A stretch of 64,000 nt of DNA from Isoptericola halotolerans (GCF_013149785.1 NZ_JABEZU010000002.1:434001-498000); one strand, 5' to 3'; shown: positions 51,102-59,994, counted from the first letter of the stretch. A program made the numbers and translations. The notes: generated from the sequence alone by a model not told the origin.

Positions 51102-51962
51102 TCAGGAGGCCGAGAGCTCGGCGAGCTCGTCGGCGGTGAGCTCGAGCTCGACCGCGCGGGCCGAGTCCTCGATGCTCGCGGGACGCGACGCGCCCGGGAT
51201 GGGGACGACGACGGGCGCGAGCGCGAGCTCCCAGGCGAGCGTGACCTGGTGGGGGCTCACGCCGTGGCGCTCGGCGACGCGGCCGAACACGGCGTGCGTC
51301 GATCCCAGCTCGGCAGCCTGGGTGATGCCGCCGAGCGGGGACCAGGGCAGGAACGCGACACCGATCTCGGCGCAGTGCTGCAGCTCGTCGAGGCTGGAGC
51401 GGAACCTGGGGGAGAACTGGTTCTGCACCGAGGCGAGCCGCCCGCCGAGGACCTGGCGGGCCTCGTCGATCTGGTCGACGGTCGCGTTGGAGATGCCGGC
51501 CTGCTGGATGACGCCCTCGTCGAGCAGCTCGGCCAGGGCGCCGACCGACTCCGCGTAGGGCACCGACGGGTCGGGTCGGTGGAACTGGTAGAGGCCGATC
51601 GCCTCGACCCCGAGGCGTTGCGCGGAGGCCTTCGCGGCCTGCTTGAGGTGCTCGGGGCGGCCGTCCTGGGTCCAGGTGCCGTCGCCGGGGCGGAGGTGAC
51701 CGCCCTTCGTCGCGACCAGCACCTCGGAGGCGTCGCCGCCCCAGGCGCGCAGCGCGCGGCCGATGAGCTCCTCGTTGTGGCCGACCTCCCCGGCGTCGCG
51801 GTGGTAGGCGTCGGCCGTGTCGATGAGGGTCACGCCCGCGTCCAGCGCGGCGTGGACGGTGGCGACGGCGCGGTCGAGGTCGGGGCGGCCCTCGATGGAC
51901 AGGGGCATGCCGCCCAGGCCGATCGCGCTGACAGACCGGCTTCCGATGATGCGAGCTTCCAC
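51102..51962 (-). CDS. aldo/keto reductase
   Basis: A 286-residue AKR. Motifs: GLGGMPLSIEGRP, VTLIDTADAYHRDAGEVGHNEELIGRAL with Asp/Tyr, the catalytic Lys in VATKGG, YQFHRPDPSVP (His) and VVVPIPGASRPASIEDSARA at the cofactor site. AAGGAG lies just upstream of the GTG start 51962; the longer open frame is not real. It is the first gene of a two-AKR operon divergent from a LysR gene, with a palindrome between. Confidence 0.88.
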   Translation of the reverse strand: MEARIIGSRSVSAIGLGGMPLSIEGRPDLDRAVATVHAALDAGVTLIDTADAYHRDAGEVGHNEELIGRALRAWGGDASEVLVATKGGHLRPGDGTWTQDGRPEHLKQAAKASAQRLGVEAIGLYQFHRPDPSVPYAESVGALAELLDEGVIQQAGISNATVDQIDEARQVLGGRLASVQNQFSPRFRSSLDELQHCAEIGVAFLPWSPLGGITQAAELGSTHAVFGRVAERHGVSPHQVTLAWELALAPVVVPIPGASRPASIEDSARAVELELTADELAELSAS

Positions 51963-52010
51963 GGTTCTCCTTGTCTCGACGGTGCCTCCGACGATAGGAA
52001 GGGAACGGTC

Positions 52011-52034
52011 ATGAGTCCAACAACTTGAACTCAT
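52011..52034. promoter_or_regulatory. LysR-type operator candidate
   Basis: ATGAGT-N12-ACTCAT, with an inner CAA-N4-TTG in register, forms a 24-nt dyad between the divergent AKR and LysR genes, 24 nt before the LysR ATG. LysR proteins typically bind interrupted dyads in exactly this position. Confidence 0.65.
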
Positions 52035-52058
52035 CGGATTCAGCAACGGGAGTGATCT

Positions 52059-52955
52059 ATGGAGCTGCGGCAGATGGAGTACCTGGTGGCGGTGGCGGAG
52101 GAGGGCCACTTCACCCGGGCGGCGGCACTGTGCGGGGTGACCCAGTCGGGGTTGTCCGCCGCCGTCCGCAGCCTGGAGAAGGAGCTCGGTGCGTCGCTGT
52201 TCGCCCGCACCACCCGGCGGGTCGCGCTCACCGACGCCGGCCGGGCGCTGCTGCCCTTCGCTCGTCGGATGCTCGCCCAAGCGTCCGCAGGCCGTGACGC
52301 CGTCGCGCGGGCGAGTCAGCACCTGTCCGGCCAGCTACGTCTCGGCGCGGAGCAGTGCCTCGGGGTCGTCGACGTCGGGCCGCTGCTGGAGAGGTTCCGG
52401 CTGCGCTACCCGTTGGTCGACGTCCAGTTCACGCAGGCAGGCTCCGCCGAGCTCGCCACCCAGGTGCGCGCCGGTGACCTCGACGTCGCGTTCCTCGCCA
52501 CGACCCAGCACCTCGGGTCGTTGCGCCGCCTCGAGCTCGGGAGGCGACCCGTCGTCGGGCTCGTGCATCCCACCGACGACCTCGCGAGCTCCGGCCAGGC
52601 CACCTGGGAGGGTCTCGCCGCGCGTGACTTCGTCGACTTCCGGGAGGCGTGGGCGATCCGACAGCTCGTGGACACGGCGTTCACCGACCGGCACCTCGAC
52701 CGACGCGTCCGGATGAGCGTCGACGACGTCCACACCCTGCTCGACTTCGTCCAACGCGGACTGGGTGTCGCGGTCGTACCGCAGCACGTGGCGGCGAAGC
52801 CGCAGGCGGCCGGTCTCGCCGTTCTCGAGCTGCCCGCCGAGAACGCCCCCGAGTGGGTGGTCTCAGCCGTCTCGGCGCCGACGGCAGAACCAGCCGCCGT
52901 GCGCCTGCTGGAGCTGCTCGCCGAGGCCAACCTCGCCGTCGCGCAGCCGGCGTGA
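52059..52955 (+). CDS. LysR family transcriptional regulator
   Basis: A 298-residue LTTR. The N-terminal helix-turn-helix is textbook: ELRQMEYLVAVAEEGHFTRAAALCGVTQSGLSAAVRSLEKELGASLFART. The periplasmic-binding-protein-like effector domain (LRLGAEQCLGVVDVGPLLERFRLRYPLVDVQF) follows. It probably controls the divergent two-AKR operon through the dyad at 52011-52034, perhaps in response to an aldehyde or electrophile. Its stop lies 4 nt from that of the opposing MFS gene. Confidence 0.92.
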   Translation: MELRQMEYLVAVAEEGHFTRAAALCGVTQSGLSAAVRSLEKELGASLFARTTRRVALTDAGRALLPFARRMLAQASAGRDAVARASQHLSGQLRLGAEQCLGVVDVGPLLERFRLRYPLVDVQFTQAGSAELATQVRAGDLDVAFLATTQHLGSLRRLELGRRPVVGLVHPTDDLASSGQATWEGLAARDFVDFREAWAIRQLVDTAFTDRHLDRRVRMSVDDVHTLLDFVQRGLGVAVVPQHVAAKPQAAGLAVLELPAENAPEWVVSAVSAPTAEPAAVRLLELLAEANLAVAQPA

Positions 52956-52959
52956 CGGC

Positions 52960-54207
52960 TCAGCCCCGGGGGAGGGTCGGGCGGGTGGGCCCCGCGGCAA
53001 CCCACAGGGCCACCGACATCGCGACCAGCAGCGCGACGACCACCAGCAGCGGAGCCGTCCACCCTCCGGTCGACTCGTGCACGGCGCCGAGCACCGTCGG
53101 CACGGTGGCCCCGCAGGCGTACCCGCCGGTCTGCACCATCGCCGAGGTGCGGCGTGCGCCGGCCACCGACGGTGACCGCCGCGCGATCAGCGTGAAGATC
53201 ACCGTGAAGATGCCGCCCTGGGCCGCCCCGGCCAGGCAGACACCGACCCACCATGCCTGCGGGGTGAGCAGCAGGACCGCCGGGAGAGTGAGCCACAGGA
53301 GACACAGCCCGGTCGCGACCGTGCGCTCGGACAACCGCCCGGCGAGCCCCAGCGGCACCAGGAACGCCCCGGCGACCGCCGCGAGCTGGAAAGGCGCGGC
53401 AGCGCCACCGGCCGCCGCGGCGTCGAGACCCAAGCGGTCGGCGAGGATCGTCGGCAGCCAGGTCGACATCCCGTAGTAGCCCGAGGTGTGCCCGGCGAAC
53501 GCGATCAGGAGGAGCAGGGCCAGACGGCGCTGCGACGTAGCCAGGCCGCCGGCCCTGGACGGGTCGGTGCCCGACGGCGCCGCTCCCGCGTGGCGGCGCG
53601 CGAGCGAACGACCCGCGGGGACCCAGGCGACCAGCGCCACCACCGCCAGGACGCCCCAGCCGGCCAGCGCCCACTGCCAGCCGAACGCGACGGCCAGCGG
53701 CACGGTGCAGAGCGTGGTCAGCGTGGAACCGGCGTTCATCGTGGCGGTGTAGGCGCCCGTCACCCCGGCCGCCCGGCGCCGGAAGTCGCGGGTGATCACG
53801 ACGGGCACGGCCACGTTGCCGACGGTGATGCCCGCCCCGAGCACGGCCGTTCCGACCAGTGCGGCACCGACCGATCCGCTCGACCGCAGCAGGGTGCCGC
53901 CGAGGATCGCGAGCAGCCCGAGGGCGACCGCTCGCTCGGGGCCCCACCGCCCCACCAGGGCCGCGGCGGCCGGTGTGCACAGCGCGAAGGTCAGCACCGG
54001 GATCGAGGTGAGCAGACCGACGCCGGCGGAGGTCAGCCCCAGCCCGGCGGCGACGTCGCCGGCCACCGGGGCGAGCGCGGTCAGCGGGGCGCGCAGGTTG
54101 AGGGCGACGAGCAGCAGAGCGGCGAGCGCCAGCCCACCGGCACCCGCGGCGAGCGCCGCACCGGGCCGTGCGCCGTCGTCGTCCCCGTGGCCGTCGCTCG
54201 TGCTCAC
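52960..54207 (-). CDS. MFS transporter, CynX/NimT type
   Basis: A 415-residue transporter with 12 hydrophobic helices and the family opening LALVALNLRAPLTALAPVAGDVAAGLGLTSAGVGLLTSIPVL, typical for the cyanate/2-nitroimidazole transporter group. The direction of transport and the substrate are unknown. The start GTG 54207 overlaps the stop of the MarR gene (GTGA), so both are in one operon, and the MarR protein probably controls its own operon and this exporter. Confidence 0.88.
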   Translation of the reverse strand: MSTSDGHGDDDGARPGAALAAGAGGLALAALLLVALNLRAPLTALAPVAGDVAAGLGLTSAGVGLLTSIPVLTFALCTPAAAALVGRWGPERAVALGLLAILGGTLLRSSGSVGAALVGTAVLGAGITVGNVAVPVVITRDFRRRAAGVTGAYTATMNAGSTLTTLCTVPLAVAFGWQWALAGWGVLAVVALVAWVPAGRSLARRHAGAAPSGTDPSRAGGLATSQRRLALLLLIAFAGHTSGYYGMSTWLPTILADRLGLDAAAAGGAAAPFQLAAVAGAFLVPLGLAGRLSERTVATGLCLLWLTLPAVLLLTPQAWWVGVCLAGAAQGGIFTVIFTLIARRSPSVAGARRTSAMVQTGGYACGATVPTVLGAVHESTGGWTAPLLVVVALLVAMSVALWVAAGPTRPTLPRG

Positions 54208-54707
54208 TCGTCGAACTGTGCGCCGAGGGTGCGCAGCAGACCGGCGAGGCGCGGGCGCTCGGCGGTCGGCAGCGCGTCGAGCACGTGGGCCTCGACGTCG
54301 AGCAGGTCGCTCATCGCGGCGTCGACGCGAGCGCGTCCGGCGGACGTGAGCTGGACCAGCACGCCGCGGCGGTCGTCGGGGGAGCGGTGCCGCTCGACGA
54401 GGCCGCGCCGCTCGAGGCGGTCGATCCGGTTGGTCATGGTGCCGCTGGTGACGAGGGTCTGGGCGACGAGGGTGCCGGGGGAGAGGCGGTACGGGTCGCC
54501 CGCGCGGCGCAGGGCGGACAGGACGTCGAACTCCCAGGTCTCGAGGTCGTGCCCGGCGAAGGCCCCGCGGCGGGCACGGTCGAGGTGGCGTGCCAGGCGG
54601 CTGATGCGGGAGAAGACCGTCAGTGGCTCGACGTCCAGGTCAGGGCGCTCGCGCTGCCAGGCGTCGACGATCCGGTCGACCTCGTCCCCCCGCTGCGTGC
54701 TGTCCAT
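54204..54707 (-). CDS. MarR family transcriptional regulator
   Basis: A 167-residue MarR protein. The winged helix spans about residues 45-110 (LETWEFDVLSALRRAG, LVTSGTMTNRIDRLERRGLVERHRSPDDRRGVLVQLTSAG). The helix before it (DVEPLTVFSRISRLARHLDRARRGAFAGH) is the dimerisation region. ATG 54707 is the family start; an upstream extension is unlikely because it would read through the operator. A perfect palindrome at 54734-54750 overlaps its -35 region, which indicates autorepression. It is co-transcribed with the MFS gene. Confidence 0.9.
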   Translation of the reverse strand: MDSTQRGDEVDRIVDAWQRERPDLDVEPLTVFSRISRLARHLDRARRGAFAGHDLETWEFDVLSALRRAGDPYRLSPGTLVAQTLVTSGTMTNRIDRLERRGLVERHRSPDDRRGVLVQLTSAGRARVDAAMSDLLDVEAHVLDALPTAERPRLAGLLRTLGAQFDE

Positions 54708-54733
54708 CCGCTCAGGGTAGCGCGAGTCTCTCG

Positions 54734-54750
54734 ACGTCAAGAATCTTGAC
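54734..54750. promoter_or_regulatory. MarR operator
   Basis: CGTCAAGAATCTTGACG is a perfect dyad with 7-bp arms, very close to the TCAAG/CTTGA half-sites of MarR-family operators. The minus-strand TTGACG in it can act as -35 for the marR promoter, with TACCCT as -10 about 15 nt further on and 7 nt before the ATG. Confidence 0.75.
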
Positions 54751-54768
54751 GCCCCGGGCCTCCCTCCC

Positions 54769-54832
54769 CCGCTGCGGGTGGACGACACGCCGCCATGACA
54801 GGTGATTCCACGGCGTGTCGTGCACCCGCAGC
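54769..54832. repeat. 23-bp inverted repeat, probable terminator
   Basis: Arms 54769-54791 and 54810-54832 match at 22 of 23 positions around an 18-nt loop. It stands after the end of the minus-strand DUF559-type remnant and before the marR promoter, so it could be that gene's terminator or a dispersed palindromic element. Confidence 0.7.
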
Positions 54833-54854
54833 GAGCAGGCCGGGCGGGGTCGGG

Positions 54855-55330
54855 TCAACGGCGGCGCCAGGCGCGGACGTCCTCACGCCACTGGGCCCAG
54901 CCGCGTCACGGTCTCCGGGCCGGAGCCGGTGCCGGGCCGCATGCGCGGGACCTGATCGCGCAGCCGGGTGATGCCCTTGACCTTGCGCGTCCGCCCCGCC
55001 AGGTCGGTCAGCTCCGCCACCGTGGTGAGCGGCCGTTGACGCCGCATCATCGCGTCACCGAGGACGACGACGTCGTCGGGCCGGCGCAGCCCGACCCCGA
55101 CGTGGACGAACGTCTGGGTCACCGTCGTACCGTGGCCGGTCCTGCTGCCTGACGGTGACCACGTGGAGGGCGTCGTCACCCTCCAGCGTCCAGGGGCGCT
55201 CGATGCCGAGCAGGTCGAGAGCCGTCGTGCGGGAGAAGGCCACCTCGTCGCCGAGGCACGGGGACACGCTGCCGGTGCGCGCGTGCGTCGGGGAGGGTCG
55301 ACGTCGTCCCTGTGGACAACCTCGCCGCAC
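54855..55330 (-). pseudogene. remnant of a DUF559/AbiEi-type protein
   Basis: Protein fragments in different minus-strand frames align in order to the family of DUF559-containing, AbiEi-like actinobacterial proteins. The first is DEVAFSRTTALDLLGIERPW (55055-55330 frame). The next is TVTQTFVHVGVGLRRPDDVVVLGDAMMRR through PRMRPGTGSGPETVTRLGPVA (frame ending 54883). The last is WAQWREDVRAWRRR followed by TGA at 54855. A frameshift near 55130 and loss of most of the Vsr-like nuclease core make it non-functional. Intact members usually have about 270-320 residues, so most of the C-terminal half is deleted. Confidence 0.65.
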
Positions 55331-55346
55331 CCACGGCGGCCGGGGG

Positions 55347-55988
55347 TCAGCGCTTCGTCAGCTCCGGGCGGCGCTCCATGCCGGCCAGGCCGTTCCACGC
55401 CAGGTTCACCAGGTGCGCGGCCACCTCGGTCTTCTTCGGACGCTGGGCGTCCAGCCAATACTGACCGGTCAGGGCCACCATGCCCACCAGCATCTGCGCG
55501 TACAGGGGGGCGGCCTTCGGGTCGAGGCCGTTGCGCCTGAACTCGTCCGCCAGGATGTGCTCCACCTGCGTGGCGACGTCGCCGATCAGCGAGGAGAACG
55601 TGCCGGTCGCCTGGGCGACGGGGGAGTCGCGCACCAGGATGCGGAAGCCGTCCTCCGAGTCCTCGATGTAGCCCAGCAGCGCCAGCGCGGTGCGTTCGAC
55701 CATCACCTTCGGGTGGCCGCCCTCCTCCAGGGCGCCCGTCAGCACGGAGGTGAGCGCCTGCACCTCGCGGTCGACGATGACGGCGTAGATGCCCTCCTTG
55801 CCGCCGAAGTGCTCGTAGACCACCGGCTTGGACACCTCGGCGGTGGCCGCGATCTCCTCGACGCTGGTGCCCTCGAACCCCTTGCCCGCGAACAGGCCCC
55901 GGCTGACGGCCAGCAGCTGTTCACGGCGCTGGCTCGCCGTCATCCGGGCACGCGGGGCACGCTTGGACGCGCGGGAGTCGGCAGGCAT
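55347..55988 (-). CDS. TetR family transcriptional regulator
   Basis: A 213-residue TetR protein. The helix-turn-helix reads [57 protein letters not shown]. The C-terminal ligand domain has the pattern [13 protein letters not shown] typical of the orthologues next to glmU (Rv1019 in M. tuberculosis). It is divergent from the tRNA-Gln/glmU region with a 192-nt gap. Ligand and targets are unknown. ATG 55988 starts a short basic segment before the HTH. Confidence 0.9.
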   Translation of the reverse strand: MPADSRASKRAPRARMTASQRREQLLAVSRGLFAGKGFEGTSVEEIAATAEVSKPVVYEHFGGKEGIYAVIVDREVQALTSVLTGALEEGGHPKVMVERTALALLGYIEDSEDGFRILVRDSPVAQATGTFSSLIGDVATQVEHILADEFRRNGLDPKAAPLYAQMLVGMVALTGQYWLDAQRPKKTEVAAHLVNLAWNGLAGMERRPELTKR

Positions 55989-56180
55989 GGGTCCATCATG
56001 CCTGCTCCGTGCGCACTCCCTGTGGTCCGCGCCACGCCGGCCCTCCGTCCGGTTCGCCCGGATGTGCGCGGGGCACACCGGGCGACCTGGCAGACTGGGC
56101 CACGGACGCGTGACGGCGGTGTGCAGCAGGTGGGCAGCGCCGCGTGCTGCGGGGAGGATCCCGGGCCGCCGTGACGCACC

Positions 56181-56252
56181 GATCCGCCTTGGTGTAATCG
56201 GCAGCACACGGGTTTTTGGTGCCCTTGGTCCAGGTTCGAGCCCTGGGGGCGG
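56181..56252 (+). tRNA. tRNA-Gln (UUG)
   Basis: A 72-nt cloverleaf: acceptor TCCGCCT/GGGCGGA, D arm with GTGTAATCGGCAGCAC, anticodon loop TTTTGGT with TTG, and T arm CCAGG-TTCGAGC-CCTGG. The anticodon stem CGGGT/GCCCT has an outer C-U mismatch and an inner U-G pair. CCA is not encoded. It lies 34 nt before glmU. Confidence 0.9.
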
Positions 56253-56286
56253 AGCTCGCGCGACACCCGACAGAGACGGAGCACCG

Positions 56287-57960
56287 GTGGATTCCACGGC
56301 CCCTCAGGACGAGCAGGACGCAACGCACGGCTCGACGCCTTCCTCGGACGACCTGCCGCGACCGGCCGCCGTCGTCGTCCTCGCCGCAGGCCAGGGCACC
56401 CGCATGCGGTCCGCGACGCCGAAGGTCCTCCACCGCCTCGCCGGCCGGTCGATGCTCGGGCACGCGATGACGGCGGCGCGCGAGCTCGACCCGGCGCACC
56501 TCGCCGTCGTCGTGCGGCACGAGCGCGACCAGGTCGCCGCCGCGGCGCGGGCGCTCGAGGAGACCGCCGTGGTCGTCGACCAGGACGAGATCCCAGGCAC
56601 CGGGCGCGCCGTCCAGTGCGCGCTGGACGCGCTGGACGCCCGCGCGCACGCCGCCGTGGCGGCCCGTCTCGCCGAGACCGGCGACGCCGGGAGCGACCTC
56701 GGTGACGGGCTGCAGGGATCGGTGGTCGTCCTCGCCGGCGACATCCCGCTGCTCGACGGCGCCGCGCTCGGCGAGCTGCTGGCCGCCCACCACGCCGACG
56801 GCAACGCCGTGACCATCCTGACCACGGAGCTCGACGACGCCACCGGCTACGGGCGCATCGTGCGCGAGCAGGGCACCGGCGACGTAGTCGCGATCGTCGA
56901 GCACGCCGACGCGACCGCGGAGCAGCGGCAGATCCGCGAGATCAACTCCTCGGTGTACGTGTTCGACGCCGCCGTGCTGCGTCGCGGACTGGGCGGCCTG
57001 GCCGCGGACAACGCCCAGGGCGAGGTCTACCTCACCGACGTCGTCGCCTCGGCCCGCGCCGAGGGCGGCACGGTCCGCGCCCTGCTCAGCGACGACCCGA
57101 TGCTGGTCGAGGGCGTCAACGACCGTCTCGCGCTGGCGACCCTCGGGGCGGAGCTGAACCGGCGGATCCTGGCGGACTGGATGCGTGCGGGCGTGACCGT
57201 CGTCGACCCGGCCACCACCTGGGTCGACGCCGACGTCGAGCTCGCCCAGGACGTCACCCTGCTGCCGGGCACCCAGCTGCACGGGGCCACCCGCGTCGAG
57301 TCCGGTGCCACGATCGGGCCGGACACGACGCTCACCGACGTGGAGGTCGGCGCGGACGCCACCGTGGCGCGCACCCACGGCTCGCTCTCGGTGATCGGCG
57401 ACGGTGCCACGGTCGGCCCGTTCGCCTACCTGCGGCCGAACACGCGGCTCGGTGAGCGAGGGAAGATCGGCGCCTTCGTCGAGACGAAGAACTCGGAGAT
57501 CGGCGCGGGCTCGAAGGTCCCGCACCTGTCGTACGTCGGGGACGCGACGATCGGTGAGCAGAGCAACATCGGCGCGGCGTCCGTCACCGTGAACTACGAC
57601 GGCGTGCACAAGCACCGCACGGTGATCGGCTCGCACGCCCGCACCGGTGCCGACAACATGTTCGTCGCGCCGGTGACCGTGGGGGACGGTGCCTACACCG
57701 CGGCGGGCAGCATCATCACCCGTGACGTCCCGGCCGGTGCGCTCGGCGTCAGCCGCTCCCAGCAGAAGAACGTCGACGGATGGGTCGAGCGTCGACGGCC
57801 GGGCAGCGCCGCTGCCGAGGCGGCCGCCCGGGCGAGCAGCGACGGCGCGGTCAAGGACGGGCTCGGTGCGCAGGCGAAGCGTGAGCTGGCCGAGCACAAT
57901 GCCCTCACCGGGAACGTCCCGGGCGACGTCGCGTCGCCGCAGTCCTCAGAGTCCGCCTGA
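56287..57960 (+). CDS. glmU: bifunctional UDP-GlcNAc pyrophosphorylase / GlcN-1-P acetyltransferase
   Basis: A 557-residue bifunctional enzyme. Residues about 28-280 are the uridyltransferase with [21 protein letters not shown]. Residues about 290-510 are a left-handed beta-helix acetyltransferase with [59 protein letters not shown] and YDGVHKH with the catalytic His. The C-terminal tail of about 45 disordered residues is an actinobacterial extension. It makes UDP-GlcNAc for peptidoglycan. GTG 56287 has GACGGAG upstream. The prs gene follows after 46 nt, as in Rv1018c-Rv1017c. Confidence 0.95.
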   Translation: MDSTAPQDEQDATHGSTPSSDDLPRPAAVVVLAAGQGTRMRSATPKVLHRLAGRSMLGHAMTAARELDPAHLAVVVRHERDQVAAAARALEETAVVVDQDEIPGTGRAVQCALDALDARAHAAVAARLAETGDAGSDLGDGLQGSVVVLAGDIPLLDGAALGELLAAHHADGNAVTILTTELDDATGYGRIVREQGTGDVVAIVEHADATAEQRQIREINSSVYVFDAAVLRRGLGGLAADNAQGEVYLTDVVASARAEGGTVRALLSDDPMLVEGVNDRLALATLGAELNRRILADWMRAGVTVVDPATTWVDADVELAQDVTLLPGTQLHGATRVESGATIGPDTTLTDVEVGADATVARTHGSLSVIGDGATVGPFAYLRPNTRLGERGKIGAFVETKNSEIGAGSKVPHLSYVGDATIGEQSNIGAASVTVNYDGVHKHRTVIGSHARTGADNMFVAPVTVGDGAYTAAGSIITRDVPAGALGVSRSQQKNVDGWVERRRPGSAAAEAAARASSDGAVKDGLGAQAKRELAEHNALTGNVPGDVASPQSSESA

Positions 57961-58006
57961 CCGCCTGCCCGATCCCGAGACCTCGTACGAAGGAAGCAAC
58001 CCCCTG

Positions 58007-58990
58007 ATGAACACCTCGATCCCCGGCACCGGAGAGCGCAACCTCGTCCTCGCAGCCGGCAGGGCGCACCCTGAGCTCGCCGACGCCGTCGCCGAGGAGC
58101 TGGGTATCGGCCTGCTGCCGGTCTCGGCGTACGACTTCGCGAACAGCGAGACGTACGTACGGTTCGGCGAGTCGGTCCGTGGCGCGGACATCTTCCTGCT
58201 GCAGAGCCACACGGCGCCCGTCAACCAGTGGCTGATGGAGCACCTGCTGATGGTGGACGCGGCCAAGCGCGCCTCGGCGCGCACGGTGACCGCGGTCACG
58301 CCGTTCTACGGCTACGCCCGTCAGGACAAGAAGTCCCGCGGTCGCGAGCCGATCTCTGCGCGTCTGGTCGCCGACCTGCTGCGCACCGCCGGGGCCGACC
58401 GCATCATGAGCGTCGACCTGCACACCGCGCAGATCCAGGGGTTCTTCGACGGGCCGGTCGACCACCTGTGGGCGATGCCGCTGCTCACCGAGTACGTGCG
58501 CACCCGGGTCGACACGACCAACGTGACCGTGGTGTCGCCGGACGCCGGGCGCATCCGCGTCGCCGAGCAGTGGGCCGAGAAGCTGGGCGGCGGCCCGCTG
58601 GCGTTCGTCCACAAGACCCGCGACGTCACGCGCCCGAACCAGGCGGTCGCCAACCGCGTCGTCGGCGACGTCGAGGGGCGCGAGTGCGTGCTCGTCGACG
58701 ACCTCATCGACACCGGCGGCACGATCGCCGAGGCCGTCAAGGTCATCATGGACGCCGGCGCGAAGTCCGTGGTCGTCGCGGCCACCCACGGTGTGCTCTC
58801 CGACCCTGCCGGGCAGCGGCTCAGCGAGTGCGGCGCCTCGGAGGTCGTGGTCACCAACACCCTGCCGATCTCCGCCGACAAGCGGTTCCAGGGCCTGACG
58901 GTGCTGTCCATCGCCCCCCTCATCGCGCGGGCGATCCGCGAGGTGTTCGACGACGGGTCGGTCACCTCCCTGTTCGACGGGAACAGCTGA
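58007..58990 (+). CDS. prs: ribose-phosphate pyrophosphokinase
   Basis: A 327-residue PRPP synthetase. Motifs: FANSETYVRFGESVRGADIFLLQS, the catalytic loop and ATP site FYGYARQDKKSRGREPISARL, HTAQIQGFF, and the PRPP-binding loop VLVDDLIDTGGTI. It makes PRPP from ribose-5-phosphate and ATP for nucleotides, His, Trp and, in actinobacteria, decaprenyl-phosphoryl arabinose where present. AAGGAAG lies about 10 nt before the ATG. It is co-directional with glmU and rplY. Confidence 0.95.
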   Translation: MNTSIPGTGERNLVLAAGRAHPELADAVAEELGIGLLPVSAYDFANSETYVRFGESVRGADIFLLQSHTAPVNQWLMEHLLMVDAAKRASARTVTAVTPFYGYARQDKKSRGREPISARLVADLLRTAGADRIMSVDLHTAQIQGFFDGPVDHLWAMPLLTEYVRTRVDTTNVTVVSPDAGRIRVAEQWAEKLGGGPLAFVHKTRDVTRPNQAVANRVVGDVEGRECVLVDDLIDTGGTIAEAVKVIMDAGAKSVVVAATHGVLSDPAGQRLSECGASEVVVTNTLPISADKRFQGLTVLSIAPLIARAIREVFDDGSVTSLFDGNS

Positions 58991-59023
58991 GACGAGTCCC
59001 ACGGGCCTGCCGCGAGCACTGAC

Positions 59024-59329
59024 TTTCCACCGTGCCCCTGCGGCGGGTACAGTATTCAGGTTGCCTCGGCGAGGGACGTCTGACGGGCGCCGGTCCACCG
59101 GTCGCGAGCTTCTGCTCGCAGCCCGCAGAGCTGGATCCGTCGGATTTCCGTGATCGACTGGGCGGCTGCCGGTAGCGCGCATGCGCCCCGACCGTGCGGC
59201 GCCCCTCGATCGCGTCCGTCACGTGTCCCACGCCGACGCAGCCGCCCGTCCGCGCCGGTTCCCCACGCGGACAGCCGATGGCTCCCTCTGGTCGTCGGCA
59301 CGCACAGACTTCAAGCAGGAGTGATCCAC
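59024..59329 (+). promoter_or_regulatory. rplY promoter and long structured leader
   Basis: The 339-nt gap between prs and rplY contains TTTCCA (59024-59029) and TACAGT (59048-59053), 18 nt apart, giving a leader of about 270 nt. A perfect hairpin GCGAGC-TTCT-GCTCGC lies at 59104-59119, with a CCGG-type hairpin just before. I see no open frame with coding character. The length suggests autoregulation by L25 or stress control, but no known riboswitch is recognised. Confidence 0.45.
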
Positions 59330-59929
59330 ATGGCCGAGATCAAGCTCGCAGCCGAGGCCCGCACCGAGTTCGGCAAGGGGGCCGCCCGTCGCGCCCGCCG
59401 CGCCGGCAAGATCCCCGCCGTCCTCTACGGCCACGGCGCCGACCCGCTGCACATCAACCTGCCGGGCCACGAGACCATGCTCGCCGTCCGCCACACCAAC
59501 GCCCTGATCGGTCTCGACGTCGACGGCGAGGGCTACCTCGCGGTCGTCAAGGACGTCCAGCGCCACCCGGTGCGCCCGCAGATCGAGCACGTCGACCTGC
59601 TCCTGGTGAACAAGGGCGAGAAGATCGCCGTGGACATCACGGTCCACATCGTGGGCGAGTCCGCGCCGGGCTCCATCCACCTGGTCGAGGAGCAGACGCT
59701 CTCCGTCGAGGCCGACGCGACGAACCTCCCGGAGACCATCGAGGTCTCCATCGAGGGCAAGCAGGCCGGCGAGAGCATCCTCGCCGGCGACATCCCGCTG
59801 CCCGAGGGCGTGGAGCTCCTCACGGACCCCTCCTACACCGTCGTCACGATCACCGAGCCGCGCGGCGAGGAGTCCGACGAGGAGTCGGCCGACTCCGCGT
59901 CGGCCGCGAGCGAGTCCTCCGCCGAGTGA
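59330..59929 (+). CDS. rplY: 50S ribosomal protein L25/general stress protein Ctc
   Basis: A 199-residue L25 of the long CTC type. The N-terminal 5S-rRNA-binding domain (residues 1-95) has RTEFGKGAARRARRAGKIPAVLYGHG and YLAVVKDVQRHPVRPQIEHVDLLLV. The C-terminal TL5 domain (about 100-180) has VPVHIVGE-like strands, and a disordered acidic Ser/Ala/Glu tail closes the protein. AGGAG lies 8 nt before the ATG. A long leader precedes it, and a 16-bp terminator follows. Confidence 0.95.
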   Translation: MAEIKLAAEARTEFGKGAARRARRAGKIPAVLYGHGADPLHINLPGHETMLAVRHTNALIGLDVDGEGYLAVVKDVQRHPVRPQIEHVDLLLVNKGEKIAVDITVHIVGESAPGSIHLVEEQTLSVEADATNLPETIEVSIEGKQAGESILAGDIPLPEGVELLTDPSYTVVTITEPRGEESDEESADSASAASESSAE

Positions 59930-59957
59930 CGCTCGTCTGACGAGTCAGCACCACCCG

Positions 59958-59994
59958 AACGCCCGACGGCGGCCGTGCGCCGCCGTCGGGCGTT
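59958..59994 (+). terminator. rplY terminator
   Basis: A perfect 16-bp stem (59958-59973 with 59979-59994) and a 5-nt loop, 28 nt after the rplY stop and just before the pth promoter (TACAGT at 60008-60013). The right arm ends in TT, then CTG. Confidence 0.85.

Noticed and set aside
54883-55458. 191-codon minus-strand frame as an intact gene
   Set aside because: Only its C-terminal part matches the DUF559-type family; the N-terminal part of that family lies in another frame, so it is a frameshifted remnant.
56020-56180. Possible small gene between the TetR gene and tRNA-Gln
   Set aside because: No frame shows a start with SD or coding-type composition; I see only non-coding sequence before the tRNA.
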